The notes beneath the pieces were generated by a model. It did not search any database. It saw only the letters and a program-made list of their open reading frames with translations, and was not told the DNA's origin. Shown one piece after another: positions 1 to 8,774 of a stretch of 64,000 nucleotides of DNA (position 1 is its first letter; the number at the start of each line of letters is the position of its first letter). A program made the position numbers and the translations under genes. Source of the stretch: Candidatus Geothermarchaeum rappei (GTDB taxonomy: Archaea; Thermoproteota; Nitrososphaeria; Geothermarchaeales; JDFR-13); assembly GCA_002011085.2 (NCBI GenBank), contig MTMB02000001.1:477820-541819 (forward strand), written 5' to 3'.

Positions 1-336
1 AACCTATGGTCGATGCCATTATGCATCACCGAATACCTGACCAAAATTAATATTTCTGGCTGGAAACTGATAAATAAGTAATTAATATTGATAGATATCA
101 GTAGATATTTATTTTTATCAAAAAAATATAAAAAACAAGATTTACCCTAATAACTAACTTTCAGATTTTGGAATAATATTTAAAATATTAATTTTGTTTC
201 AATCAAAAAATAAATTTAGTCTATTGTCTTCATTGACTTAGGCCATAATGTTATGAAAATTAAAATAAGGATATTCATCAATAAAAATTTGTGATAGATA
301 GGGGAGAGGGTTAATAGGTTCAGAGGTTGGTTATAC
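1..336. other. AT-rich intergenic region at window edge
   Basis: No convincing coding region is visible. The stretch is dominated by A/T runs, and the GGGGAGAGGG just before the next gene is a plausible ribosome-site region. A short reading frame on the minus strand at the extreme left edge is too short to judge. Confidence 0.5.
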
Positions 337-2367
337 ATGGTATACAATAAACTTAAAATTATATTCTACTTATTCATGATAACTTTATTAGTCCTTCCCC
401 TAGTCTCGTCCTTACATGGAGGTTTATCCACAGTATATGGCTCTAGCGGATTCTCCTATTCATCTAAAAAGACATCAAACGGATTTTATGTAAATATGTA
501 TTACAATGGAGTAGCAATAGGATTTGTTGAGGTATCTGTTGAGAGATTATTTATCTATCCTAGGGAGCCTTATGACATAATCATTGAATTCGGGATATAC
601 ACAAGCACCTTAAAATCCATTTTAGGAGGGGGCAATGTAGATATCCATATAATTCTGGACTACACGTTTACAATAAACGATGAGGAATCCGTGTCGGGCA
701 GTAAATTAATAGTTCATGGAGATATAATAAGATTATCTCTTATAACCGACCTCAATGATTTTGATAAAGTGGCTATTGATGAGCTATATTTCACTTTCGT
801 CTCATATGCTGGGGATAAGGGGATTTCTGGAGTCGTTGATCTGTTGAGTGAGTTCAACAAATATGATGTGCCACGTTACTTCATTAAGAACCTGAATTAC
901 TATGCTCTATATACTGACTTTAAACTAGTTGATCCAGGATGGGCAAACTATTATATATATCTCTTAGGCAGACGAGTCGGTATACTAAAGATATCTGCCT
1001 CATACTGGTTCAACTATACACCTGCTCTCAGGATATATCTCGATATCTATGACAGAGACCTAGCTAGAATGTTAAACACCACGATTCTCCTCAAGGCTAA
1101 GGCAGATAATCCTGGGGATGAGATAATAGTTACAGCCAATATAACACCTGGCGAAGACTTCATTATTCCTAAGGAGGCTCCCGAGCTAGAGGCTCATGAG
1201 AAGCTAACCATAACAAGTATATCTATTTTATTTAAGATATCCAAGCTGGACATCATGTTAAATGTCTCAAGAGATATTGGAACAATAAATATTGTGAGGA
1301 AAGAATATGAGTACTCTCTCCCATTCAACGCGACTCTATTGGATGTTAAGGAGCTGGGTAGGGGCTGGGTGGAGGCGGATATTGCCGTTGAAGGTAAATT
1401 TGATTATGGAAGCCTATTTATAGACTATGAGCCTTTCGACGGCTATCCATCTCCAGAAATTATAAAGGCTTTTGTCGCTAGGAATGTCGAGGAACATGAT
1501 CTCCTTATAAAGGTCTTAATGTGTTTCAAGGATACGGGTAGGATCATAGGATACGTTAAATTGGGTGAGTTGGCTCCAGAGAAAAGAGTGAGGGTAACTG
1601 ATGTTCCTATTGACATCATTCTATCAACAGCTAATATGATACGCGCATCGGATATCCCCTTAAACTATACAGCTTTGGAAGTCAACATGTCCTGGTACCT
1701 TGAATTAAGTAAATTATTGAGGTGGATCAGGCTAGGTATAGGTAGTGATGAGGAGATTCTCAAATATAGTAAGGAGGCTGCTATATTATCATCTCTCATA
1801 TCTAACTATAGATATTTAAGAGAGTATCTGGTGGAGATACCTATCTCCACCCAGCTGGATATAAGTGATAACATGCTCATCAACACGACGCTATGGATAG
1901 ATGTAGATGATCCAGATAGGCCTGTTGTAATATATATTGAGCCAGTTTATAGCGAGGAGTTTACTCCTTCACCGACAAGCTACAGACAGATGTATAACGG
2001 GTCTTCATGGGGTATTTACGTCTCTATGATCGGATATAAGGAGTTAACCAAGAATATCCTCATTAATCTCGGTCCAGCAGTATTCTCAACATGTGGCGAT
2101 GGAGAGGGTATAGAGACAATTCAGCTGAAGGCGTTGAGGATATATGTTGTAAATGCTGATAAGGTAAAGGTATTAAAGCTAAAATCAATGTTATATGAGG
2201 CGGATCCCCCTATAGATACACCCTCGCTATGTACCGAGCTTATTGTTGAAGAGGCTGAGGAGCCGTGGAAGAAACTTGTTGAGTTTATTCTCAACCTCAT
2301 ACTCCCGACTATATTTATAGTAATCGCCTTGTTAGCTGGCATAGTAGTAGCTATATACAGATTTTAA
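337..2367 (+). CDS. Uncharacterised secreted, C-terminally membrane-anchored protein
   Basis: I do not recognise a family. The 676-residue product has a hydrophobic N-terminal segment (about residues 8-25, rich in I, F, L and V) that looks like a signal peptide, a long polar beta-rich body, and one C-terminal transmembrane segment (about 650-674, ending AGIVVAIYRF). This predicts a large extracellular domain held by a C-terminal anchor, as in many archaeal surface proteins. Several N-x-S/T sequons (NYT, NTT, NMS, NGS) fit a glycosylated exterior. It lies about 0.7 kb upstream of the cytochrome c maturation operon with a convergent gene between, so shared regulation is not implied. A cell-envelope or S-layer-associated role is only an inference from topology. 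Confidence 0.75.
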   Translation: MVYNKLKIIFYLFMITLLVLPLVSSLHGGLSTVYGSSGFSYSSKKTSNGFYVNMYYNGVAIGFVEVSVERLFIYPREPYDIIIEFGIYTSTLKSILGGGNVDIHIILDYTFTINDEESVSGSKLIVHGDIIRLSLITDLNDFDKVAIDELYFTFVSYAGDKGISGVVDLLSEFNKYDVPRYFIKNLNYYALYTDFKLVDPGWANYYIYLLGRRVGILKISASYWFNYTPALRIYLDIYDRDLARMLNTTILLKAKADNPGDEIIVTANITPGEDFIIPKEAPELEAHEKLTITSISILFKISKLDIMLNVSRDIGTINIVRKEYEYSLPFNATLLDVKELGRGWVEADIAVEGKFDYGSLFIDYEPFDGYPSPEIIKAFVARNVEEHDLLIKVLMCFKDTGRIIGYVKLGELAPEKRVRVTDVPIDIILSTANMIRASDIPLNYTALEVNMSWYLELSKLLRWIRLGIGSDEEILKYSKEAAILSSLISNYRYLREYLVEIPISTQLDISDNMLINTTLWIDVDDPDRPVVIYIEPVYSEEFTPSPTSYRQMYNGSSWGIYVSMIGYKELTKNILINLGPAVFSTCGDGEGIETIQLKALRIYVVNADKVKVLKLKSMLYEADPPIDTPSLCTELIVEEAEEPWKKLVEFILNLILPTIFIVIALLAGIVVAIYRF

Positions 2368-2399
2368 TAAAAGATGGATATGGTTTGGTTATGAAAGTG

Positions 2400-2843
2400 C
2401 TACGTTAGCGTATTGTTTACAGTAACTATCCCTACGTATTTCGAGACATAGGTTTTACCATCACTAGCTACTACCCTTATATAATACTCCCCGTTACTGA
2501 CTTTGGTTGTGTCCCACATATATGTACCAATGTTGTCAATACCATATGCAATTGTATGCCAAGTGGGTGGTGGACACGATGGACATAGCTGAGGATGGTC
2601 CGATGTATAGTCAATAAATATTATAAGCTCCTCATTATCAGGATCCGAGGCAATCCATCTTATCTCTACAGTACCATTTAATACATCACCCTCCTTAGGT
2701 GATAGGATCTCTATAACTGGAGGATTATTATAAGCCCCCCAATACCCTTGGATAGAGGAAAAAGTATTAATTATAACCCAGCCGACCAGCATCGTCATTA
2801 TAAGGCCTGCTGCAACAGCAATCAACAAATTCGTCCTATTCAA
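2400..2843 (-). CDS. Membrane-anchored protein with one Ig-like domain and a CPSC motif
   Basis: The 147-residue product has a short basic N-terminus, one transmembrane helix (about residues 6-28) and an extracellular domain of about 100 residues. The pattern SPKEGDVLNGTVEIRW followed by DPDNEE and a terminal SNGEYYIRVVASDG resembles the Ig-like or fibronectin-like modules found in archaeal and bacterial surface proteins. An extracellular CPSC (CxxC) pair sits in a proline-rich loop; it could form a disulfide or bind metal. The gene is convergent with the gene to its left and divergent from the ccm operon to its right. The CxxC next to a ccm operon without CcmG/CcmH is suggestive, but the fold is not thioredoxin-like, so I assign no reductase role. 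Confidence 0.7.
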   Translation of the reverse strand: MNRTNLLIAVAAGLIMTMLVGWVIINTFSSIQGYWGAYNNPPVIEILSPKEGDVLNGTVEIRWIASDPDNEELIIFIDYTSDHPQLCPSCPPPTWHTIAYGIDNIGTYMWDTTKVSNGEYYIRVVASDGKTYVSKYVGIVTVNNTLT

Positions 2844-3067
2844 CTTTTAACACCGTTTTTCTCAATATATGAGTCTTTCACAAACTATATAACTCTATCC
2901 ATGTTATCTTAAGATTTTGATCGGCTTGAATAATCCCAAGTTTATATCCCTTATATCTATACTTTATAGTCTTCTATGTTTACAATATATTATCATTTTT
3001 GTATTAGGTAGGTGTATATATTAGTGAAATATCACAATAGCAAATTGGTATGTGGACGGTGATCTGA

Positions 3068-5191
3068 TTGCCAATACATTACAATGCATCCCTATTTGTA
3101 GTAGCCATATTGGCTCTTGCATATGATACATACCTCATGTGGAAAAAGGGATACAAATCTACATTAGTATATTATGTAGGTTATGCAGCCACCATACTCG
3201 GGTCAATTGTATTTATACTGGCTTTCCTACTAGATGAGTTCTCTCTTGTCGAGGTATATAACTATTCCGCTAGGTCCATGGATCCCTATTTAAAGCTCGC
3301 CTCATCTTGGAGCGGTAGCGGGGGCTTCATAATATGGTGGCTCCTCTTCTTCTCGGTCATCGCCCTTATTCACAGGTATAGTGTTACACGGTCAGAGGTG
3401 GGTGATAAAGAGGCTGAATCATATAAAAAACATTTTATTATGTACAACCTCGCTGCCCTCGTGTTAGTAGTGTCTCTCTTCGTGGCAGACACGTTTCAGA
3501 CATTTAAAGTTGCACCTATTGATGGTGTCGGTCTCAATCCATTGCTAAAGAACTTCTGGAACTACTTCCATCCACCCAGCGCCATATTAAGTTACGCGTT
3601 ATCATTGGCCGTGGGTATATCGGCTATATCAAAAGTTCCGAAGAAATTTACCAATTTAATGGCGTCCCTTGCATGGCTTATGGTGACTATTGCAAATATC
3701 CTGGGGGGAATATGGGCTTATTTCACATTAGGTTGGGGTGGATACTGGGCTTGGGATCCTGTTGAGACGGCATTATTAATGCCTTGGCTCTCCCTAACAG
3801 CATATTTCCACGCAATATACCTCAATAGAGAATTTAGAGATTCCCTGCTGAGTTTAACCGGTTTCTCAGTGGCTTTCGCTGCCTATATTACCAGGGGAGG
3901 CGTATACTCTCCTCTACATGGATTTGGAGGAATATCCATGTCATCGGCTCTTCTCCTACTAATGGGTCTCCCATTCTTAGGATACGCTATTTCGGAGATG
4001 AGTAAACTCTCAATGGAGGCATTTTATAAGAGTCTTAGGTCACTGTATGAAATGACAATGTCGTTATCATCTCTCGCTATACTAGGAATATACTTCGTGT
4101 CCTTTATTACACTGGCTTCACAGAGCCTATATACTGTCTTTACAGGCGGTCAACTGGCTTTAGATGTGTCTCTATATAATTATCTAAGTGCACCGTTTAC
4201 ATTGATATTCATAGCGTTACTACCGGGGTGCTCTGCCTACTTTATCTTCCGTGATAGTAAACGTTTCCTTCTATACTCGATTCTCCCCTCTGTTATTTGT
4301 GCAATGGCCTTGACCATATTTACTGTTTATATGGGTGGATTCTGGTCTCCTCTCTCCTCAACAATAACCAATGCCCTGATCTCAATATTCATACCGTTTT
4401 CACTCGTCGCGTTGGTTGCCACTACAGCAGGGCTGATATACACTATCTTTAAGAAGGAATATAGGGATATAGGTCTCAAGATACTTCATCTATCAATTCC
4501 ACTTATGCTGATTGCAATAGTATTAAGCGGCCCCTTCGCATATAACCAAGCTTATTTCAGAAACTATAAGGTTACCAACGGTGATATAATCGACTTCGGC
4601 GGGTTAAAGCTCCAATACACTGGGGCTCAATTCATCGGTCCAATTGGTGAAATAGCTATTCCTGGAGCGGCTAATGTGCCAAGCCTACCTACAGTGCCTG
4701 AGGAGGTTGAGGCTATCCTAAAGTTTAGAGTCATAGATGGTGCGCCGACGCAGGAGGTTACTATGAGGGTAAGGTTTAACTTCGGGTCCTTTTTCCGGGG
4801 CCATGGGGGGATTGTGGCCGAGCCGATGGTTGTAGATAGTGGTCTAGATGAATATTATTTCGTATTCACTCCTACTTCGGGATTAGACCTATTATACATG
4901 TATGCCAAGGTGATTCATGACAGGATACAGCGGACTGAGCCAGGGCCTACTCAAATGATATATGTCCATGTAATAGCGTTCATCGCTCAAAATATAGGTA
5001 TTGAGCCACAGCAGTTCTATAACGCATCTGCAGCCTGGTCTCCGGATACCGCTGATCTACAGAACTATTTTATAATGAGTTTTAAGAAAGTTCCAATTGT
5101 TAAACTCTTATGGATATCCTCTGTAATAATGATTCTTGGTGAAGTGTTCACCATTATAGTTAGGAGGATACCATGGAGAAGGAGGGATTGA
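3068..5191 (+). CDS. ccmF: CcmF-type cytochrome c heme lyase
   Basis: CcmF attaches heme to apocytochrome c in the System I maturation pathway. The 707-residue product is polytopic (a dozen or more hydrophobic helices) and carries the family signatures in order: WSGSGGFIIWW (about 81-91), a GLNPLL...FHPPSA block (about 155-172), and the tryptophan-rich WWD heme-handling motif WGGYWAWDPVE (about 223-233). A periplasm-side domain of about 150 residues precedes the last helix. Length is slightly above the usual 630-660. Translation appears to start at a TTG with a GGTGAT ribosome site a few bases upstream. It is the first gene of a tight ccmFC(D)EAB operon, the next gene starting two bases after its stop. 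Archaeal ccm operons of this kind support membrane c-type cytochromes in respiration. Confidence 0.93.
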   Translation: MPIHYNASLFVVAILALAYDTYLMWKKGYKSTLVYYVGYAATILGSIVFILAFLLDEFSLVEVYNYSARSMDPYLKLASSWSGSGGFIIWWLLFFSVIALIHRYSVTRSEVGDKEAESYKKHFIMYNLAALVLVVSLFVADTFQTFKVAPIDGVGLNPLLKNFWNYFHPPSAILSYALSLAVGISAISKVPKKFTNLMASLAWLMVTIANILGGIWAYFTLGWGGYWAWDPVETALLMPWLSLTAYFHAIYLNREFRDSLLSLTGFSVAFAAYITRGGVYSPLHGFGGISMSSALLLLMGLPFLGYAISEMSKLSMEAFYKSLRSLYEMTMSLSSLAILGIYFVSFITLASQSLYTVFTGGQLALDVSLYNYLSAPFTLIFIALLPGCSAYFIFRDSKRFLLYSILPSVICAMALTIFTVYMGGFWSPLSSTITNALISIFIPFSLVALVATTAGLIYTIFKKEYRDIGLKILHLSIPLMLIAIVLSGPFAYNQAYFRNYKVTNGDIIDFGGLKLQYTGAQFIGPIGEIAIPGAANVPSLPTVPEEVEAILKFRVIDGAPTQEVTMRVRFNFGSFFRGHGGIVAEPMVVDSGLDEYYFVFTPTSGLDLLYMYAKVIHDRIQRTEPGPTQMIYVHVIAFIAQNIGIEPQQFYNASAAWSPDTADLQNYFIMSFKKVPIVKLLWISSVIMILGEVFTIIVRRIPWRRRD

Positions 5192-5192
5192 A

Positions 5193-5864
5193 ATGAATGG
5201 TTTTGGCCAGAATCTCTCGAAAATACTTTATGTGGTATTTGGACTTGATATAGCCATATTAATTTACTCCGTATTGGCAGGTAGCTACCCAAGTTATCTC
5301 CCGAGTGGTGGAGACCCTACTTCATATTTAATACTCTATATTCATGTGCCGATATCATGGAATATGTATGTAGCATTCACGGTCTCTTTTGTAGCATCCC
5401 TATTATATTTGCTTAAAGAGGATGTTAAATATGATGTCTTGGCGATGACCTCTGTAGTAATTGGTGTAGTATATGGCGTAGCCAGCATAACTACAGGAAT
5501 GTTATGGGCAAACGAGGTGTGGGGTGCTCCGTGGAACTGGGATCCTAGGCAGACCGCTACACTAGTCCTATTCCTAGCATATGTAGGATACATTGCTTTG
5601 AGAGGTTCTATATCAGATGTTGATAGGATGAGGGTCTTTTCAGCTACATATGGTATCGCAGCCTTTGTCACCCTACCGATTAGCTATATATCTGCTGTAT
5701 TATTCAGGAGTCTCCACACTCAGTTACCGGGGCAACCTTTAGGTCCGGAGGCCCATATCCTATTAGGAGTTAGAGTTATAGTATCTTTTACTGTATATAT
5801 CCTCCTACAACATCTATATTATACGAAGGTGAAGAATAGAGTGGAGTCTTCAATGGAGGTGTAG
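5193..5864 (+). CDS. ccmC: CcmC-type heme handling protein
   Basis: CcmC presents heme to CcmE on the outer face of the membrane. The 223-residue product has about six transmembrane helices, the WWD signature WGAPWNWDPRQT (about 110-121), and the flanking heme-ligand region around HVPISW (His51) with a second His in the later RSLHTQ loop. Length matches the family (about 220-250). The start is one base after the ccmF stop, and the stop is followed within a few bases by the ccmD-like small gene, so this is one transcriptional unit. The WWD sequence with Arg after the Asp-Pro pair separates it from CcmF. Confidence 0.92.
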   Translation: MNGFGQNLSKILYVVFGLDIAILIYSVLAGSYPSYLPSGGDPTSYLILYIHVPISWNMYVAFTVSFVASLLYLLKEDVKYDVLAMTSVVIGVVYGVASITTGMLWANEVWGAPWNWDPRQTATLVLFLAYVGYIALRGSISDVDRMRVFSATYGIAAFVTLPISYISAVLFRSLHTQLPGQPLGPEAHILLGVRVIVSFTVYILLQHLYYTKVKNRVESSMEV

Positions 5865-5868
5865 ATGG

Positions 5869-5973
5869 ATGTACTGGGGTGTTTTCGTCGCTTTATTGAT
5901 ATATGTGGGGGCGTTGACCTCGATCTACTACCTCTCCTCTAGGGGGGTGGATATAAGTGGTAAAGGGGAGTAA
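5869..5973 (+). CDS. ccmD: CcmD-like small membrane protein
   Basis: This 34-residue reading frame is too short for the ORF track. It starts with ATG five bases after the ccmC stop and encodes MYWGVFVALLIYVGALTSIY followed by a short polar tail, that is, one transmembrane helix and a charged end. CcmD proteins are exactly this: tiny single-helix subunits that stabilise CcmE release from the CcmABC complex, encoded between ccmC and ccmE. The position, size and topology are the evidence; sequence conservation in CcmD is too weak to be decisive. It overlaps the GTG start of the downstream ccmE by 17 bases. Confidence 0.68.
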   Translation: MYWGVFVALLIYVGALTSIYYLSSRGVDISGKGE

Positions 5974-6349
5974 GGGGAAGCTGGTATTAATAGCGATTCC
6001 CCTTATGATTGCATTTGCAGTATTAGGATATATCACTCTATTCTCCTCAAGTTATTTAGAGGTATCTGACCTAGCGAGGTATGATAAGCCGGTAAAGGTC
6101 TCTGTAATCGGTAATGTTACAAAAGGGAGTGTAAGGCTATCTGGAGGTTTTATGGAGTTCACTATCACCGATGGAAAAAGCTATGTTAAAGTTGTTTACC
6201 CGGGTGTGTTGCAACTTGATAATGCAACAAGTTATGTCCAAGTAACCGTTGAAGGCGTTTATTATCCAGATAGGAATGTAATTGAGGCATCTAATGTGCT
6301 TTATAAATGCCCCTCTAAACAGGAGTTCAAGTCCACACAGAATCAGTGA
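5957..6349 (+). CDS. ccmE: CcmE-type heme chaperone, Cys variant with CxxxQ motif
   Basis: CcmE binds heme covalently and ferries it to CcmF. The 130-residue product has a short basic N-terminus, one anchor helix (about 10-30) and a small beta domain (IGNVTKGSV, FTITDGKSYVKVVYPGV) ending in the heme-binding region ASNVLYKCPSKQ. In canonical bacterial CcmE this region is HxxxY. A Cys-type CcmE (CxxxY) is known from archaea and some sulfate reducers that also lack CcmH. Here Cys is present but the Tyr position reads Gln (codons tgc ccc tct aaa cag). The gene begins with GTG inside the end of the ccmD-like frame and is followed immediately by ccmA. Confidence 0.88.
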   Translation: MVKGSKGKLVLIAIPLMIAFAVLGYITLFSSSYLEVSDLARYDKPVKVSVIGNVTKGSVRLSGGFMEFTITDGKSYVKVVYPGVLQLDNATSYVQVTVEGVYYPDRNVIEASNVLYKCPSKQEFKSTQNQ

Positions 6350-6353
6350 TCCG

Positions 6354-7028
6354 GTGTTTGATGTGGATACGGTGGTTCAGGCAATAGATATATGGAAGCG
6401 GTATCGGGGGAGATGGGTTCTTAAGAGCTTATCTCTAGAGGTTGGAGATTCTTCTCTAACAGCTATCTTGGGTAGGAACGGCGTCGGTAAAACCACGTTT
6501 ATAAAAATCCTATGTGGTCTAGTGAGGCCTACTAAGGGAAAGATTTTTATTTACGGTGAGAACATCCATAGGGGCCAGGGTGATTATAAGGCTACTCTTG
6601 GTGTCCTGATGCATGAAAACATTCTATATGAAGAGTTGACTGTGGAAGAGAACCTAAATTATTATGCTAAAATGTATGGGGTAGATGATCCACTTTCCTC
6701 AGCCCCTGCTAAAGAGGCGTATGAACTACTGGGTTTGGAGAAATATAGGGATACTAAAGTCGGCCATCTTTCATTTGGTTGGAAGAAGAGGGCTAATATA
6801 GTCAGATCCCTAATAAATGACCCTCTACTGGTTATAATGGATGAGCCTACGTCTGGCCTCGATGAGCAGGCTACCGGAGAGGTTGCCCGTCTCCTCGAGA
6901 AGCTATCCTCAAACAAGACAATTATCTTCACTATATCAAATAAAGAAGACCTCGATATTCTACTTGAAAAGGGTATAAAGCCAGATATCTATAGGCTTGA
7001 GAATGGGAGGCTGATTGAATATGTCTAG
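6354..7028 (+). CDS. ccmA: CcmA-type heme exporter ATP-binding subunit
   Basis: ABC ATPase subunit of the CcmABCD complex that releases holo-CcmE. The sequence shows Walker A GRNGVGKTT, a Q-loop region, a variant signature LSFGWKKR, and Walker B LLVIMDEPTSGLD followed by a switch segment. The ORF track begins at 6282 inside ccmE, but those first 24 residues (with runs of S, P and R) do not look like the family. A GTG at 6354, just after the ccmE stop, or GTG 6363, gives a normal CcmA N-terminus (VVQAIDIWKRYRGRWVL). About 224 residues remain, close to the usual 200-220. It overlaps ccmB by 8 bases if ccmB starts at ATG 7021. Confidence 0.88.
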   Translation: MFDVDTVVQAIDIWKRYRGRWVLKSLSLEVGDSSLTAILGRNGVGKTTFIKILCGLVRPTKGKIFIYGENIHRGQGDYKATLGVLMHENILYEELTVEENLNYYAKMYGVDDPLSSAPAKEAYELLGLEKYRDTKVGHLSFGWKKRANIVRSLINDPLLVIMDEPTSGLDEQATGEVARLLEKLSSNKTIIFTISNKEDLDILLEKGIKPDIYRLENGRLIEYV

Positions 7029-7674
7029 TCTCAACAAGATATACCACTTTCTAATGAAGGATATTCAAGTTGAAGCTAGAAGAGGGTTTGAAGTTTTGGC
7101 CTCCATTGGATTTATATCAGCTGCATCTCTCATCTTGGCTGAAGTAGCTGTAAAATCATTTACTCCACAGTTTGTCATCCCCGGTCTTTGGATAATAGTT
7201 GTCTTCATCGCGATTTTTACTGCGACAACTACTTTCGTGAGGGAGATGGATAAAAGGACTATATATGGCGTGCGCCTATTACCAGTTTCACCATCGATAA
7301 TATTCCTATCTAAGATGATGTTCAGCTTTATATTGATATTGCTCCAAGGAGGCGTCTCTCTCTTTATAATAGCAGTATTCTCTGGGCAACTCTATATGTT
7401 ATCTGTCAATGTGATCTTTGTACTCATCGTCCTCGCCTTACATGTATCTGCTATTGCATCTTTTACCTCTGCACTAGTCATGTATTCCGAAGGCAGAGCC
7501 TTCCTAATACCTATGCTTGTATTCATACTTACAATACCGGTAATTCCTTTGGCTACAACAATATCTGATCCAGCTATACCGTCTTATATGACTGAATATG
7601 TAATGTTCTTGGGTCAGGTGGCTGTAACGCTTATTGTGATGACTATTCTATCGGAGTATATCTTAAAAAGTTAA
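7021..7674 (+). CDS. ccmB: CcmB-type heme exporter membrane subunit
   Basis: Permease partner of CcmA. The 217-residue product has six hydrophobic helices and the family-like N-terminal cytoplasmic segment (FLMKDIQVEARRGFEVLAS) preceding helix 1, then FVREMDKRTIYGVRLLPVSP in the first cytoplasmic loop, which resembles CcmB proteins that begin with a long basic amphipathic stretch. Length fits CcmB (about 220). The ORF track uses TTG at 7015, but ATG 7021 sits about ten bases after a GGGAGG ribosome site and is preferred. It is the last gene of the ccm operon; no ccmG or ccmH follows, only a 338-base gap. Confidence 0.85.
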   Translation: MSSLNKIYHFLMKDIQVEARRGFEVLASIGFISAASLILAEVAVKSFTPQFVIPGLWIIVVFIAIFTATTTFVREMDKRTIYGVRLLPVSPSIIFLSKMMFSFILILLQGGVSLFIIAVFSGQLYMLSVNVIFVLIVLALHVSAIASFTSALVMYSEGRAFLIPMLVFILTIPVIPLATTISDPAIPSYMTEYVMFLGQVAVTLIVMTILSEYILKS

Positions 7675-7888
7675 AAGCACACTCCAGCATCATCTAGTGC
7701 AGCGGCCAATGATCAGCTAAGTATAATCCTTTATTCCATCTATGGTTTTCACCCGCTATAATTAATGATCCTGACTAGCTCCCTGAGACCTGATTCCCCC
7801 GCCTATTAGAATATATTAAAATAACATATCCAATATATACCAGATATATAAAACGCTCCTTCCAATATGTAAAGGTTATTTTTATCGA

Positions 7889-7896
7889 TTTATAAT
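7889..7896 (+). promoter_or_regulatory. Candidate TATA box for the DIP synthesis operon
   Basis: The octamer TTTATAAT lies about 30 bases upstream of the hairpin at 7921. Archaeal transcription starts about 25-30 bases after the TATA box, so a transcript would begin close to the hairpin and carry a 5' leader of about 90 bases before the IPCT start codon. Assignment is by motif and spacing only. Confidence 0.4.
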
Positions 7897-7920
7897 ATGA
7901 AATATAGAATGTTTTTATTG

Positions 7921-7958
7921 GGTTAAAGCCATACATAGACACATGTCTGCTTTTAACC
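7921..7958 (+). promoter_or_regulatory. 5' leader hairpin upstream of the IPCT gene
   Basis: GGTTAAAGC at the left pairs with GCTTTTAACC at the right (one bulged A), and inside it AGACA pairs with TGTCT around a CA loop. The result is an extended hairpin with one asymmetric internal loop at the predicted 5' end of the DIP operon mRNA. It could be a regulatory RNA element or a protein-binding dyad; the sequence does not say which. Confidence 0.4.
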
Positions 7959-8012
7959 TATGTTGTTCAAGGCTGGAACCAGTAACTAAACATTTTCTTT
8001 GGAGGTGGGGAG

Positions 8013-8774
8013 ATGAGGACGGCGGTTGTCTTAGCTGGGGGTCTAGGTAAGCGTCTAAGGTCGATTACAGGAGGCTATCCAAAATATACCATGAAAATCC
8101 TAGGTCACCCTCTTATCATGTATCCAATAAATACTCTACGGATGTTTGATTTAGACCGACTCGTGATTGTGGTGGCTGAGAGATATGTTAAACTCGTTAA
8201 AAATGATATTAAGGCTTATTTAGATGATGGTCTGGATGTTGTTTATGTAAGTAACCCGTATCCTGAGAGGGAGAATGGATATAGCTTGATGCTCGCAGTT
8301 GACTATGTAGATACGGATGTTTTCCTATTATCTGTTGCAGACCACATATATACGTATGGAGTGGTTAAGAAGCTTGTAGATGACTATAACTCATCGATAG
8401 ACTTCCTCGTAGGAGGCGACTCGTCCCCCAAATACATTAATATAGATGAGGCTACCAAGATAAGGGCCGATGATAATGGGAGAGTTCTAAACATAGGCAA
8501 GAAGATTACTAGATATACCCATATAGATATAGGTGTTTTCATTGTTAGGCGGTATGCGGTTGAAGACGTCCGGTATCTAATGGATACTGAAAAGATAAAG
8601 TTATCCGATGTTATAATGGAACTAGCGAAGAGAGAATACGGGGTATATGTCTCTGATGTAGTAGGCAACGTATGGACCGATGTGGATACGGTTGATGATG
8701 TCCAAGAAATACTATATGGCGAGCGTAGAGCCGTTGTAGAGACTGTTCTCCAGGAGCTGTTGGAAAATGGATAA
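8013..8774 (+). CDS. Inositol-1-phosphate cytidylyltransferase (IPCT)-like nucleotidyltransferase
   Basis: Predicted to make CDP-inositol from CTP and L-myo-inositol-1-phosphate, the first committed step to di-myo-inositol phosphate (DIP), a thermolyte of hyperthermophiles. The N-terminus has the nucleotidyltransferase signature VVLAGGLGKRLRSITGGYPK (residues 5-24), and SVADHIY (about 111-117) gives a metal-binding Asp position. The 253-residue size fits a stand-alone cytidylyltransferase domain. The decisive evidence is that the next gene, overlapping by 8 bases, encodes a CDP-alcohol phosphatidyltransferase; in Archaeoglobus and Thermococcales the two domains are fused. A generic sugar-phosphate nucleotidyltransferase is the alternative. 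A strong GGAGGTGGGG site precedes the ATG. No inositol-1-phosphate synthase gene is in the window. Confidence 0.82.
   Translation: MRTAVVLAGGLGKRLRSITGGYPKYTMKILGHPLIMYPINTLRMFDLDRLVIVVAERYVKLVKNDIKAYLDDGLDVVYVSNPYPERENGYSLMLAVDYVDTDVFLLSVADHIYTYGVVKKLVDDYNSSIDFLVGGDSSPKYINIDEATKIRADDNGRVLNIGKKITRYTHIDIGVFIVRRYAVEDVRYLMDTEKIKLSDVIMELAKREYGVYVSDVVGNVWTDVDTVDDVQEILYGERRAVVETVLQELLENG

Larger units (their letters stand above)
7675..8012. other. Intergenic region carrying the promoter and 5' leader of the DIP genes
   Basis: No gene is visible. The left half is featureless. The right half holds a TATA-like element and a long hairpin listed separately, and ends in a strong GGAGGTGGGG ribosome site before the IPCT start. 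Confidence 0.6.

Noticed and set aside
1-42. Possible gene start on the minus strand at the left edge
   Set aside because: Too short within the window to show any motif or codon pattern.
6282-6353. Upstream ATG start of ccmA given in the ORF track
   Set aside because: The first 24 residues overlap ccmE in another frame and do not resemble the ABC ATPase N-terminus.
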